Of a stretch of DNA of 64,000 nucleotides, positions 47,522 through 57,500 are shown in pieces (the stretch's first letter is position 1; the number at the start of each line of letters is the position of its first letter). This DNA is from Pirellulales bacterium (lineage in GTDB: Bacteria; Planctomycetota; Planctomycetia; Pirellulales; JAEUIK01): NCBI GenBank assembly GCA_019694435.1, contig JAIBBZ010000006.1, forward strand, positions 62,001 through 126,000, given 5' to 3'. A program made the position numbers and the translations under genes. A model generated the notes under the pieces. It did no database searches, was not told the DNA's origin, and saw only the letters and a program-made list of their open reading frames with translations.

Positions 47522-48847
47522 ATGGTCACGCGGGTCTTGCACGGGTCAGGCGACGTCCCCGTCGCAAGACTGTTTGACGCTCTGCTCCCGCACGCCTGCG
47601 GCCTATTCTTCGCCTTGATCATGTGTGCCAGCGACGTGGCCTTCGCCCACGGCGAACAGGGCGCAGCCGTTCCGCAGCGAGCTACCGAACCGCATTCACC
47701 GGAAGCAGCCCCTTCATCCACGGCGCTTGAAACACCCGCGCAGGACGCTCGTGAAAATGATCTCGCTTGGGAAGCGCATGTTCGGCGCTCGCAAGCAGCC
47801 CTCACCCTCGAGCCGGTCTATTACGGCGAGGTTTTCTCAAACACCCGCGGTGGAATCACGACCCGGGACGCAACCCAGTATCAGGCGCTCTTGAACCTGG
47901 CCGTAACGCTTGATGCGGAGTCGTTGCCATGGCGGCTGCCCGGACGGTTCTATCTGTTGGGCCAGAATACCCATGGCCGTGGGCTCACCCAAGACTTTGT
48001 GGGCGATGCACAAGTTCTTAGCAACATCGATGCCTTCGACAACGTCACTCGGGTCGGAGAGTATTGGTGGGATGTCGGCTTATTCGGGGACACGGTCACC
48101 GTACGGCTGGGAAAACAAGATCTGAATACGGAGTTACTCTGCATCGACCTGGCTGCAGACTTCATTCAGTCGACGTTTGGACTCAGCCCGTCCACGGCGT
48201 TCTCAACCTACCCGAATCAATCCATGGCAGCCTTGTGCCTGATTCAAGTCGCCGACGGTTGGCAGTTGAAGACGGGAGTCTGGAGCGCCTTCGCCTCGCC
48301 CGGCGGTTGGGGGTTCTCGGAGACGGGCTCGATCCTGGCGATCGGCGAGTTGGAGCGCATCTATGTGGCGTTCGACGCCAGGCTCCCTGGTTCGATTGCC
48401 TGCGGTGCCATCTACGAATCCCCGGGCGAAATCGCCGGCCTGCCGATTTCCGCCGTGCAGGAGTATTACATCCAGGCCGAACAGTGGCTGACGAGAGAAG
48501 CGGGCTGTAGCGATCAGGAGTTGCAGGGGCTGGCGATGTTCACCGGCTTTTACCCGCGCTTTCCGGGGCAGTTCAAAACCGAACATGCGCCTGGCGACAG
48601 CTTTGTCGCTGGCGCGATCTACACCGGGCTGGTTCCGTCGCGCGAGCGGGACGTGATCGGCCTCGGCGTCGCGTGGACCGAGCTCTATGGAGGAGGGACC
48701 GGCGAAGAGACGGCCTGGGAGCTGTTCTACAAGTTGCACGCCACACAACGGTGCCGCGTGCAGCCTGATCTGCAGTACATCATCACACCGTCCGGCATCG
48801 AGCGCAACTCGCTCGTCGTCGGCTTGCGCTTCGAAGTCGCCTTCTGA
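47522..48847 (+). CDS. Carbohydrate porin, OprB family (2)
   Basis: 441 residues. A hydrophobic segment (about 20-40; GLFFALIMCASDVAFAHG) is a late-positioned signal peptide after a ~17-residue charged lead, so the true start may be a later codon. The barrel region (PGRFYLLGQNTHG, FGDTVTVRLGKQDLNTELL, GLVPSRERDVIGLGVAW, VQPDLQYIITPSG) matches the OprB/alginate-type carbohydrate porin fold, and the last residues VVGLRFEVAF are the expected C-terminal strand. It is divergent in sequence from the first porin, so this is not a recent duplication. Confidence 0.82.
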   Translation: MVTRVLHGSGDVPVARLFDALLPHACGLFFALIMCASDVAFAHGEQGAAVPQRATEPHSPEAAPSSTALETPAQDARENDLAWEAHVRRSQAALTLEPVYYGEVFSNTRGGITTRDATQYQALLNLAVTLDAESLPWRLPGRFYLLGQNTHGRGLTQDFVGDAQVLSNIDAFDNVTRVGEYWWDVGLFGDTVTVRLGKQDLNTELLCIDLAADFIQSTFGLSPSTAFSTYPNQSMAALCLIQVADGWQLKTGVWSAFASPGGWGFSETGSILAIGELERIYVAFDARLPGSIACGAIYESPGEIAGLPISAVQEYYIQAEQWLTREAGCSDQELQGLAMFTGFYPRFPGQFKTEHAPGDSFVAGAIYTGLVPSRERDVIGLGVAWTELYGGGTGEETAWELFYKLHATQRCRVQPDLQYIITPSGIERNSLVVGLRFEVAF

Positions 48848-48953
48848 CGATGGCGCCCATCTCGGCAGAAGGGCCCCGGCAGGCGTGCCGCCGGTGGCGC
48901 GATCCAGCGCGCCGCGATTCGGCACCCTGGACCGCGCTAACGCTCGGCGCCGA

Positions 48954-50546
48954 TCAATTTCCCGGAGGCGACAGGGTCTCCAGGCGCTTGAGCACTTCGG
49001 CGGCCTTCAACGTCTGGTAGTTGATCCCGGCCGCATTCAGGCTGCTGCCCTCCTGGAAGGGATACTGCGGAATTGTGCCCAGGAACTTTCTGACATAGGC
49101 CTGCACCGGAACGAAGATCCACATATTGTCGGCCATCCACCGCAGGTAGCCGACGTCGCCTTCGTGGATCGCTTTTTCGTAGGGGTCGGCGCGCAGATTG
49201 ACGATCAGCGGCCAGCCCGAGACTTCGCGAACGCCGGTGGCGATGTTGCCCCGCAGGGTCGCGAAATGAACTTTCCAGTTTTGAATGCGGACCGCGTTCA
49301 GCTCGCCGCCCTGGCCGAAGTAGTAAATCTCCTTCCGCGGACTCTCGCTCGCCTCGCCCTTGAAGTACGGCAGCATGTTGTAGCCGTCCGGGTGGACCTC
49401 GAACGAACGGCCGTTGGCCTTGTATCCCTGCTTCAGTTTTTCGACGACCTCCGGCTCCCCGGCAGCGGCCAGCAGCGTGGGCATCCAATCCTCGTGCGAG
49501 ATGATGCCGTTGTTGACGGAGCCCGCTTCGATCACGCCCGGCCAGCGGACGATCAAGGGGATGCGGAAACCGCCTTCCCAGGTCGTGCCTTTCTCGCCGT
49601 GAAACGGCGTGGTCCCACCGTCCGGCCACGACACGGTCTCGGCACCGTTGTCGGTGCTGTAAATGACGATCGTGTTGTTGGCGATGCCTAGATCGTCGAG
49701 TTTCTTCAGCACCCCGCCCACGAAGCCGTCGTGCTCGACCATGCCATCGGGATAGAGCCCGATGCCCGTCTTGCCCTCAGACTCTTTCTTCAGGTGCGTC
49801 CAGACATGCATCCGCGTCGAGTTGTACCAAAGGAAGAACGGCTTCTTGGCCTGCACGCTGCGATCGACGAACGACATCGCGTGCGTGTGCACTTCTTCAT
49901 CGATCGTCTCCATCCGCTTGCGGGTCAGCGGCCCGGTGTCTTCGATCGTTTGTCCGCCGCGGCCGTCCGACTTGCAGTGCAACACGCCGCGCGGGCCGTA
50001 CTTTTTCTTGAACTCGGGATCCTTCGGGTAGTAGTACGTCTCCGGTTCTTCTTCGGCGTTCAGGTGATAGAGATTGCCGAAGAACTCATCGAAGCCGTGC
50101 AGCGTCGGTAGATGCTGATCGCGGTCGCCCAAGTGGTTCTTGCCGAACTGACCCGTGGCATAACCCTGCTCCTTGAGCAAGTCGGCGATCGTCGGCGTCC
50201 ACTCCGGAATGCCCTGCTCGCTGCCTGGCATGCCGATCGTCAACAAGCCGGTGCGAAACGGGTGCTGGCCGAGGATAAACGAGGCGCGGCCGGCGGTGCA
50301 GCTTTGCTGCGCGTAGGAGTCGGTGAACAGCGCCCCTTCCTTGGCCAACCGGTCGATGTTGGGCGTCCGGTAGCCCATGATGCCGTGGTTGTAGGCACTG
50401 ATATTGTGCACCCCGATGTCATCGCCCCAGATGACGACGATGTTCGGCTTCGACGCCTGGGCGAACGCCTCGCGCGCGCCCAGAGTCAGGCAGACCAGCA
50501 TCAGAATCCCGACGGCGATCGACCTGCGGCGCGATTGGCTAGCCAT
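48954..50546 (-). CDS. Arylsulfatase (type I), CTAGR active site
   Basis: 530 residues with a signal peptide (near EAFAQA). Metal-binding Asp42-Asp43 (VVIWGDDIG) and the active-site segment Cys83-Thr-Ala-Gly-Arg87 (SCTAGRASF). The Cys would be converted to formylglycine by an FGE or anaerobic maturase. The canonical consensus is CxPxR; Ala in place of Pro is a known variant in this family. Later segments FFLWYNSTRMHVWTH and YSTDNGAE are typical of arylsulfatases. Minus-strand ribosome site GGGGAGGATC before the ATG. The FGE-like domain at 22.5-25.2 kb lacks the activating Cys pair, so the maturing enzyme must be elsewhere. Confidence 0.92.
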   Translation of the reverse strand: MASQSRRRSIAVGILMLVCLTLGAREAFAQASKPNIVVIWGDDIGVHNISAYNHGIMGYRTPNIDRLAKEGALFTDSYAQQSCTAGRASFILGQHPFRTGLLTIGMPGSEQGIPEWTPTIADLLKEQGYATGQFGKNHLGDRDQHLPTLHGFDEFFGNLYHLNAEEEPETYYYPKDPEFKKKYGPRGVLHCKSDGRGGQTIEDTGPLTRKRMETIDEEVHTHAMSFVDRSVQAKKPFFLWYNSTRMHVWTHLKKESEGKTGIGLYPDGMVEHDGFVGGVLKKLDDLGIANNTIVIYSTDNGAETVSWPDGGTTPFHGEKGTTWEGGFRIPLIVRWPGVIEAGSVNNGIISHEDWMPTLLAAAGEPEVVEKLKQGYKANGRSFEVHPDGYNMLPYFKGEASESPRKEIYYFGQGGELNAVRIQNWKVHFATLRGNIATGVREVSGWPLIVNLRADPYEKAIHEGDVGYLRWMADNMWIFVPVQAYVRKFLGTIPQYPFQEGSSLNAAGINYQTLKAAEVLKRLETLSPPGN

Positions 50547-50673
50547 TTGTAAGATCCTCCCCTATGTGCGAATTCGTTAGCGGCACAGGGCGGAAATATT
50601 AGCAGAACGCTGCGGTTGCTAGCAAATCGAAGTGGCCGAGCCGCTGCCCTTGCAGCCGCCTGGGGGCGGGCGA

Positions 50674-53600
50674 TTATTTTTCGGCGACCACCTCGACCCC
50701 GCAAATCAGCGGCTGGCCCTGTTGCGGCGTAAATTCCAACAGCAGGTCGCTGCCGGCATCGACGTCGGCAAATTCGCGCATGAGCATCTGTCGCGGCGCT
50801 CCGCTTTCGCCGACGAGATCGAATCTTTCCAGCACCTTTTCGCCTTGCAGCGACACGTCGAAGACCCGATCGCCGGGTCGATGATCGTCCGGCTCGGCGA
50901 AATAGAGCCGTACGGTGTAGCTCGACTCGGGCCGCTTGTCGCCGCCGCGACCCAACGGAATGCGGATCGACCGCACGCCCTCGACGCCCGAGGCGGCTAC
51001 CCATTTCAGCCCTGCGCCGGACAATTGGCTGGCATGATGGCGAAACACCCGGGCATCGGGCGGCGTCATCTCCACCGGCACGTCGGGCGACGACCCGCCG
51101 ACACTCGGAAAATCGAGCCACAGCGATCCTTGTGGGTCGCGGCGATCGCCGGGCGCGCCGAAGTTGATGCCCACGCGATCGATCGGACCGGCCGGCGCCT
51201 TGAGGGCGCTATAGGTCCAGATCTCGGCATCAGGCACGTTCACGAAGCTGAGCGACGTGAACAACGAGTAGTTGCAGACGCAACCGCTGGCGAAGTTTGG
51301 AGCGTTGAGCACGCCGTCGGCCGGGAGCAGGCTGTTGCGGCAGCCGCTACGGAAGCCCTTCAGGCGGCCTGTGCCTCCGGTGACCATATCGAAGAAGCCG
51401 GCATCGGCCGCGCGGAACGTCAGCAGGTTCTGGCAGGCCACGGCATAGTTGCAGTGATGCCCCTGCTTGGTGAATTCCCAAGCCACGGGCTCGCCCGAGA
51501 TCGGGTGCGGCATCGTCATCGGTTCGCCCGTCTCGAGATAGTAGGACAAGCCCGGCCCGCGCTGGTCGATGATCCGGTCGTTGTACAGGATGACCTTGTC
51601 CCAGACGCTTTCAGGGTGCCCGCCAAAGCCTTGGCCGACGGCATCCTTGCGCCAGAGCATCCGCCCGTCTTCTCCTTGATAGGCGGCCAGGCCATCTTTG
51701 TTCGAAACCACGAGGGTGCCCAGCGACTGGGAATAAGCCATCCAGGTGACCACGACTTCGGTCGGGACGCGCCACAGAACCTCGCCCGAGGCCGCGTCGA
51801 GCGCCAACAAGAACCGTTCTTTACCGGCCTTGGGAGTCAGGCCTTTGCGGCGCATGTCGGCATAGAACTTTTCCAGACGGCCATCGAAGCAGAACACCTT
51901 GCCGGTGCCGACGGCAAACACGGGAAAGCTGAACTCGGCATCGCGCGACCAGATGGCGGCACCCGTGTGGCGATCGATCGCCACGACCCGCGCTGGAACC
52001 GGTTCGCGCGGGCCCAGCTCGCGAAAGACCTCGACGATCAGCCGATCGTCAGCCAGGCGAATTCGCCCCCAGCGATCCGACTTGTCAGGCAAGGTGAACG
52101 TGGCCTGCGTCGCGCCGCTGGCCGGGTCGATTTTGAGACAGTGCTTGTCTTGCACCAGGTAGAGCGCGTCGTGCGTCGCCACGAAATGAAAGCCGCTGAC
52201 GGTGAAGTTGCCGGCCCGGCCCAGCGAACGGCCCGAGGAGAGCGGAACCTGCCACAGCAATCGCCCGGTGTAGACGTCGACGGCCGTCAATTTCTCGGGC
52301 CCGTTGATGAAGATCCGCCCGTCGATCACCGCCATGCTCGGGCCCCAGTCGTGGCGGTCATAATAGATGTCAGGATTCGACGACGGGCCGCCAAACCAGA
52401 GCACGCCCAAGGGCGCGCGGACCAATTCGTCGGGCGACATCAGCGTGTTGCCCGGGTCGCCGTACTCGTGCGTCCAATCGGCGGCACCAACCAGCGCCCC
52501 CGGCCGCGTGATCGTGGTCCAGGTGCCGCGCCGCTCGACCTGGGCTTTGGAAAGCCGCTCGGCCGCGACGAGCTTGGCGAAGGCCTCATGCTGGGGTTCC
52601 GTGAGCGGGAACCAAGCCGTCCCGCCGTAGGGCCGCAAGACCCCGTACAAGCCTTGCGCAAATTCGCTGCCGCGATCGATCCCGGCGCGCGCCGGGTCTT
52701 CGGAGATGACCAGCGACGCAAGGTAAGCCGGCAGGCCATAGGCGAGCGGATCGGCGGCGATGGCGCAGACACGGTTGCCGTAGAGGCCGCGCGCCTGCCA
52801 GGTCTCGCGCAGGCGGCCCACGCGCGCGGCGTCAGCGTCGAGCGCGATGATCTGCAGGTTCGATTGGCGCACCAGCTCGTCGATCAATCGTCCGTCCTTG
52901 ATGCCCAGCACCAGGCAATAACCGTCCTGCGTGCCGGCGGCGGCGAGCATCTCGGCCACGGGCCGCGTCCAGGTGTCGTTGGCGGCATATTCCTGCGGCT
53001 TGTCGCCCAACTGGACCGGGGCCGCGGCGTCTGCGGCCAGGCAGTGGATCGCCCCTTCGAGCGTCACCACGAACAGGCGCGCGTCGGCCGCGATGACGCG
53101 GCTCAGCGTGCCCGGCACGGCGGCCTGCCACGCGCGCGCCGGTTTCGCCTCCGGCGAGCTCCCCAGCTCGACGGCGAACACTTTGTCGGCCTGATGGCCG
53201 TAAAGCTTCGTGCCGGCGATGAGATCGAGCTCCAGCGGATGCGCCGTGACAAAATCCTGGCGCGCGAGCTTTTCGGTCGGCACGCCTTCGATCAAATCGC
53301 TACAGGGCATTCGCCAGAGTTCTTCGATGGTGAGAATCTTCGTGGGATTGCCGCGGCGGTCTTTGCCTTCCTTGGCCGTCACCTTGGTCAGGTCATACGC
53401 CACAAGGTCGCCGTCGTCGGCCGCGTAGACGAGATTGCCTTGCGCGAGCGGCCGGGGGGCGCGGATGCTGACTGCCTCGCGGGTATCGGCGTTGTAAATC
53501 CCGCCGCCGTGAAACAGATAGGGGCCATTCGTCGACAGGTAAAAGTCGGTCCGTCCCTTGATGTCGTAGGCCAGGTCGACCAACCGACCGGCCTTCAGGT

Positions 53601-54375
53601 CGTAGCATGCCGCCTTGGATCGTCCACAGGGGATAAACACGCGATCGCCGCTGGCCGCCAGATGGCCTTGCGGCGAAAGATCGGTCAAGGTCGTATCGTC
53701 GGTTTCCGGAGCGGTGCCGACGTCGCCCGTGCGGACGATGCCGCCGGTGGCCGCGTCGACGATATAGAGCGAAGTCCCCTCGAACGGCCACACGCCGACC
53801 GTGAAGCAGATCTTGTCGCCCGCCATCACGGCGCCGCCGCGTACCGGCCAGACCGAAATCAACCGCGAGTTACCCAAGACATGCCGCTCGCCCAGCGCCA
53901 CGTGGAGCTTCCAGACCGTGCTGCCCGTGGCCGCGTCGAGACAATAGAAATTGCCGTCGTCGCTGCCGAAGTAGACCCGCCCCTGATGCACCAAGGGCGC
54001 CAGTCGCACGGGGCCTTCGGCGAAAAACCGCCAGCGGACTTCGCCGCTGCGCGTGTCGAAGGCCGTCACGCTGTCGTTGCGAGACGATCCGACGAACAAC
54101 AACTGGCCCGCCGCGACCGGTTCGTAGACGGCGTCGAACCAAAGCCGCTCGTCCTCTTTCCAGGCCGGCGTCAGCGCGCCCAACTCCCGGGTCCAGGCCA
54201 ACCGGAGCGAATCCGGCAAGGCCTCGGGCGTCACGGCGGTGCGCTGTGCGTTGTAGCGCCAGGTGGGCCAATCCCCGGCCCGGGCGGCCACCGCGCTCAT
54301 CGCGCACAGGGCGCTCAAGCAGATCATGCCGCGCAACACCACGGCACAGAGTTCGAACCGCAGGAAACGGGCCAT
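50674..54375 (-). CDS. PQQ propeller protein with methyltransferase-like and malectin-like domains
   Basis: 1233 residues from ATG 54375; in-frame upstream codons to 54486 are less likely. Signal peptide near AARAGD, then WPTWRYNAQRTA. The first PQQ-like propeller covers about 50-460. Residues about 478-580 look like a Rossmann SAM-methyltransferase core (YCLVLGIKDGRLIDEL, IIALDADAARVGRLR). A second propeller part follows (about 600-1000; VWDKVILYNDR, MLWRKDAVGQG), and residues about 1085-1233 are a malectin/carbohydrate-binding-like domain (YTVRLYFAEPDDHRPGDRVF). A secreted methyltransferase fold is odd because SAM is cytoplasmic, so this part may have lost its activity and bind another ligand. 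127 bases upstream of the sulfatase gene on the same strand; co-transcription possible. Confidence 0.82.
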   Translation of the reverse strand: MARFLRFELCAVVLRGMICLSALCAMSAVAARAGDWPTWRYNAQRTAVTPEALPDSLRLAWTRELGALTPAWKEDERLWFDAVYEPVAAGQLLFVGSSRNDSVTAFDTRSGEVRWRFFAEGPVRLAPLVHQGRVYFGSDDGNFYCLDAATGSTVWKLHVALGERHVLGNSRLISVWPVRGGAVMAGDKICFTVGVWPFEGTSLYIVDAATGGIVRTGDVGTAPETDDTTLTDLSPQGHLAASGDRVFIPCGRSKAACYDLKAGRLVDLAYDIKGRTDFYLSTNGPYLFHGGGIYNADTREAVSIRAPRPLAQGNLVYAADDGDLVAYDLTKVTAKEGKDRRGNPTKILTIEELWRMPCSDLIEGVPTEKLARQDFVTAHPLELDLIAGTKLYGHQADKVFAVELGSSPEAKPARAWQAAVPGTLSRVIAADARLFVVTLEGAIHCLAADAAAPVQLGDKPQEYAANDTWTRPVAEMLAAAGTQDGYCLVLGIKDGRLIDELVRQSNLQIIALDADAARVGRLRETWQARGLYGNRVCAIAADPLAYGLPAYLASLVISEDPARAGIDRGSEFAQGLYGVLRPYGGTAWFPLTEPQHEAFAKLVAAERLSKAQVERRGTWTTITRPGALVGAADWTHEYGDPGNTLMSPDELVRAPLGVLWFGGPSSNPDIYYDRHDWGPSMAVIDGRIFINGPEKLTAVDVYTGRLLWQVPLSSGRSLGRAGNFTVSGFHFVATHDALYLVQDKHCLKIDPASGATQATFTLPDKSDRWGRIRLADDRLIVEVFRELGPREPVPARVVAIDRHTGAAIWSRDAEFSFPVFAVGTGKVFCFDGRLEKFYADMRRKGLTPKAGKERFLLALDAASGEVLWRVPTEVVVTWMAYSQSLGTLVVSNKDGLAAYQGEDGRMLWRKDAVGQGFGGHPESVWDKVILYNDRIIDQRGPGLSYYLETGEPMTMPHPISGEPVAWEFTKQGHHCNYAVACQNLLTFRAADAGFFDMVTGGTGRLKGFRSGCRNSLLPADGVLNAPNFASGCVCNYSLFTSLSFVNVPDAEIWTYSALKAPAGPIDRVGINFGAPGDRRDPQGSLWLDFPSVGGSSPDVPVEMTPPDARVFRHHASQLSGAGLKWVAASGVEGVRSIRIPLGRGGDKRPESSYTVRLYFAEPDDHRPGDRVFDVSLQGEKVLERFDLVGESGAPRQMLMREFADVDAGSDLLLEFTPQQGQPLICGVEVVAEK

Positions 54376-54542
54376 CGGACGCGCTCCAGGGATAAATAGT
54401 CTTGAGGAAACCGCAGCAGTCGGCAGCTCGCCCCCCCGGCGGCCCGAAGCCCTACTAGAATAGGTGCTCGAACCGCCGGACGCCAAGCTCCCAGCGGGCG
54501 AAGATGAGCGTTGTGTTTGTTTGACACAAATCCAGGCAATTC

Positions 54543-57500
54543 ATGATGTTTGCATGGCGACGACGGCTGGCCTGCGTCTTGAGCGTCGCCTGTGCCGGTT
54601 GGCTGGGGGTGGCTGCCACGGCCGCCGAGGTTCCCGCGCCGGTTCATACGGTCCGCGGCGATCGGGGGATGGTGGTCAGCGTTTCGCCCCTGGCGACGCA
54701 GGTCGGCGTCGACGTGTTAAGGCGCGGGGGGTCGGCCGTCGATGCGGCCGTGGCCGTGGCGTTGGCCCTGGCGGTCGTCTGGCCCGAGGCCGGCAACATC
54801 GGCGGCGGCGGCTTCATGCTCGTGCAGCCCGCGCCTGGCGCGGCGCCGGTGTGCATCGAATATCGCGAAACTGCGCCGGCCGCCGCAACGCCCGACATGT
54901 TCGCCGCCGGCACCGACCTGCAAGGCCACGAAGTGGTCGGAGTGCCCGGTACGGTGGCCGGCTTGGCTCTGGCCCACGAACGTTTCGGACGACTGGCATG
55001 GCGCGAGCTTGTCGAGCCGGCGGTGAAGCTTGCGCGCGAGGGGTTCGTGCTCGATGCCACGCTGGCCGGCGATTTGAACAAGCTGCTCGCCACGAGCGCC
55101 GGCTTTGCCGAGCTGCAGCGCGTCTACGGGCATGCCGACCGCGAACCGTGGCGAGCCGGCGACCGACTCGTGTTGCCCGACCTGGCCGCGACGCTCGAGC
55201 AGATTGCCGACCAGGGGCGCGACGCCTTTTACCAGGGCCGCATTGCGGAGGCGTTGTGCGCTGAAATGCGAGCCGGCGGCGGACTGCTGACCGCCACTGA
55301 CCTGGTTGCATATCGAGCCCAGGTGCGCGAACCGATCCACGGCACCTATCGCGGCTGGGACATCTACGGCCCGCCGCCTCCCAGCTCCGGTGGCATCGTC
55401 GTCGTCACGGCACTCAACATCCTCGAACGGTTCGACCTGCGGGCACGCGGCCGCTGGTCGGTCGACACGGTGCACCTGATCACCGAGGCCATGCGCCGCG
55501 CTTACGCCGACCGGGCGCGCTGGCTGGGCGACCCCGACTTCGTGCGCATTCCCGCGGAGCTGATCACCAAGGACCACGCCCAACAGTTGGCGGCCGATAT
55601 CGACCTGGCGCATGCGACCCCCAGCGAGCGGCTGGCTGCCGACCTCCCGCTGGCCGGCGAAGGGGAAAGCACGACGCATTTTTCGATCGTCGATTCAACG
55701 GGCATGGCCGTGGCGAATACCTACACGCTCGAGGAGAGCTACGGCTCGCGGGTCGTCGTGCGCGGCGCCGGGTTTCTGCTCAACAACGAGATGACCGATT
55801 TCAATCGGCGCCCCGGCTACACCGACCGCCGCGGGGCGATCGGCACGCCGGCCAACGTGATCGCGCCCGGCAAACGGATGCTCAGCTCGCAATCGCCGAC
55901 GCTCGTGCTGCGCGACGGGCGGACGCGCTGGATCACCGGCAGCCCCGGCGGGCGCACGATTCCCAACACGGTGCTCAGCGTGCTGTTGGGCGTGCTCGAA
56001 TTCGAAGAGCCGCTCGACCGGGCCGTCGCGGCACCGCGGCTGCACCACGCCTGGTTTCCCAATCGCCTGCTGTTCGAAGGCGCCGAGCACGAGGCCTGGC
56101 AGGCGCTCGTCGCGGGCCTGCGCGAGCGCGGCCACGACGTTGCCGCGCCGGACGACGCACAGGGGGACGCACACAGCATACAGATCGCCGACGATCTGAT
56201 CGTCGGCGTGGCCGATGGCCGCCGCGCCGAGGCCCAGGCGGCGGGCCTGGCGATCGATCTGCCCGAGCTGGAGTTTCCGAATTGGAAGATCGCGGAGGTG
56301 TACGCAGCGAATTGGAGCAATACGCTTGCGGCCTGTCGTGAACCATTGGGTCAGGCGCCGAGCGCGCATCCGCATACCGATCCGCAGCGCCCCTGGCGCG
56401 TCGACGTGGCGGGCCACTATCCCGGCTGGTACCCAGGCGTCGACGTCAAGCATCTGGCCGCTGCTTACCTGGCGACGGCCGGCGATTTGCCGCGCGTGCT
56501 GCGCGCATGGGACTTGACCACGGCACACTATCAAATGCCCGACGGCGGCATTCGCCCGTCGACCATGCAGGACAATCCGCAGGGCATCTGGCCCGAGACG
56601 ACCGTCGACGGCAGCGTAGTGTTCTATCCGCTGCGGACCGTGGCCACGATCGACTATCTGCTGCTGGCTGACTTGATCTATCGCTATTCACAAGACCGCG
56701 ACTGGCTCGCGGCGAATATCGATCACGCGCGCAGCGCAGCGCGCTTTCTCGAAGGCTGGATCGATCCCGACGGACTGCTGTACAGCCATTCCTACGACCT
56801 CGACCAGGTCGACCGCGAGATCGACGGCGTGGCGCAGGCATCGGCCTGCCTGGCATTCCGCAAACTGGCCGAACTCGAGACCGTGCTCGATCAGGCTGCG
56901 GCCGCTGCGCACGCGCTGGCCGTGGCCGAACGCCTGACCGCGGCAGCCCGGAAGTTGTTCTGGGACGACGAGCACGGCTATTTCGTCGAGCACTTGGTTT
57001 ACAACAATCTAGCCGCAGCGAGGCGCAACCTGGCCAAAGTGACCGCATCGTCCCAGCTCGATGCCGAGCATGACGCCGCGAAGGCCTGCGATGGCGTGCT
57101 GGGCATCGGCGTCGATGCGTTCGGCGTCGGCATCGGGGCCGGCGGGCGCCACGAATGGGCTGCCAACGGCGAGTCGCTTGGCGCGTGGCTGCGCGTCGAC
57201 TTCGCCGAACCACAAACGATCGGCCAGGTGTTGCTCGTCAATCGGACCGATCCACAACTCGCACCGGGCGAACGGTTCGCCGCCGGACGGCTCGAATTCA
57301 GCGACGGCTCGCGCCCTGTCGAAGTCGAGTTCAACGACCTGGGCATTTCGCGGGCGGTGGCGCGGTTTTCGCCGCGGCGCGTGAGTTGGGTCCGGTTTGT
57401 CGGCACTCAAGTCCAAGGCGCCGCGCGGCCAGATAGCGCCGCGGGCCTGGCCGAATTCCTGGTCTTGCCGACGGAAGAACCGTACCGGGCCATCGCGCAC

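Noticed and set aside
50632..54399. A 1255-codon plus-strand frame opposite the PQQ/malectin-like gene
   Set aside because: Antisense shadow: no domains, Arg/Gly/Ala-rich composition; the minus-strand protein shows propeller and malectin-like motifs and a signal peptide.
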